Source of the DNA: Melioribacteraceae bacterium
Lineage (GTDB): Bacteria > Bacteroidota > Ignavibacteria > Ignavibacteriales > Melioribacteraceae
Length of the DNA: 42,745 nucleotides
Reading direction: 5' to 3'
NCBI GenBank assembly: GCA_021647785.1
Contig: JAKIUC010000038.1
Span: 1-42,745 of the forward strand
The position numbers and the translations under genes were made by a program. This document shows positions 42,692 to 42,745 of this stretch, piece after piece (within the stretch, counting starts at the first letter, position 1; each line of letters begins with the position of its first letter). Below the pieces are notes generated by a model. The model was not told where the DNA came from. It saw nothing but the letters and a program-made list of their open reading frames with translations, and searched no databases.

Positions 42692-42745
42692 ATGCAGTAT
42701 ATAAAAGGCAAAAACAGAGAACAGCTTGTTCTATTTCCAACCAGT
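42692..42745 (+). CDS. IS1182-family transposase, 5' end only (cut by the window edge)
   Basis: Eighteen codons, MQYIKGKNREQLVLFPTS, match the typical start of IS1182-type transposases (basic start, then REQL.L.P.S). GAGGA lies six bases upstream of the ATG. The IS end should lie roughly at 42590-42650, where AGACTGTCT and GC-richer sequence appear, but it cannot be fixed from one side. Confidence 0.6.
   Translation, partial: MQYIKGKNREQLVLFPTS

Noticed and set aside
1-42745. CRISPR array
   Set aside because: No regularly spaced repeats with unique spacers were seen; the repeats found are dispersed palindromes, IS ends or gene fragments.

Overview
The window is AT-rich bacterial chromosome, most likely from the Ignavibacteria / Bacteroidota-Chlorobiota side of the tree. 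Three secreted proteins end in the Por (type IX) sorting domain with the NYPNPFNP motif typical of that group. There is also a TonB-dependent receptor with a carboxypeptidase-like N-terminal domain, a DUF3109-rpoN pair, hslVU, and an ISL3-family insertion sequence of the two-ORF ISAon1 type.

Layout. 1-5.1 kb: one end of a small transposable element, a tripeptidyl-peptidase-II-like secreted protease, and a divergent secreted endonuclease/exonuclease/phosphatase protein. 5.3-8.95 kb: a compositionally distinct block holding a sigma-54 activator, a cluster of TTGCAAC sites, a GG-N10-GC (-24/-12) promoter, a small helical-repeat protein, and a surface-targeted cytochrome with nine heme motifs. 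9.3-18.8 kb: an accessory region with a DUF4143 ATPase, two paralogous RelE-type toxin-antitoxin (TA) pairs, a HEPN/MNT pair and a large golvesin-type secreted protein. These lie between repeated copies of the 3' end of the FAD/Fe-S oxidoreductase gene at 15936-18767. 19-22.6 kb: Xaa-Pro aminopeptidase, a complete 268-bp MITE with target duplication, a small helical protein, and a PD-(D/E)XK-type nuclease flanked by inverted repeats and an attC-like fold. 22.6-27.5 kb: acyl-CoA dehydrogenase, etfA, etfB, and a membrane AraC-type regulator. 27.7-29.2 kb: an intact ISL3/ISAon1-type element. 29.3-40.3 kb: TonB receptor, SDR, phosphatase-like protein, DUF3109-rpoN-methyltransferase operon, and PpiC-type foldase-hslV-hslU. 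40.5 kb to the end: tRNA-Thr(TGT) followed by a poorly coding, mobile-looking segment, with a phage-tail-like gene and the start of an IS1182-type transposase at the edge.

The most unusual feature is at 10.5-16.1 kb. Four in-frame copies of the last ~45 codons of the oxidoreductase (one in the intact gene, three as fragments) alternate with three different inserts: TA, secreted protein plus HEPN/MNT, and TA. Having n+1 repeats around n inserts, all repeats in one orientation, looks like repeated capture of cassettes at the 3' end of a housekeeping gene. The second notable system is the self-contained sigma-54 circuit driving the multiheme cytochrome; rpoN itself lies in the window. All calls come from reading the sequence; no database search was run.
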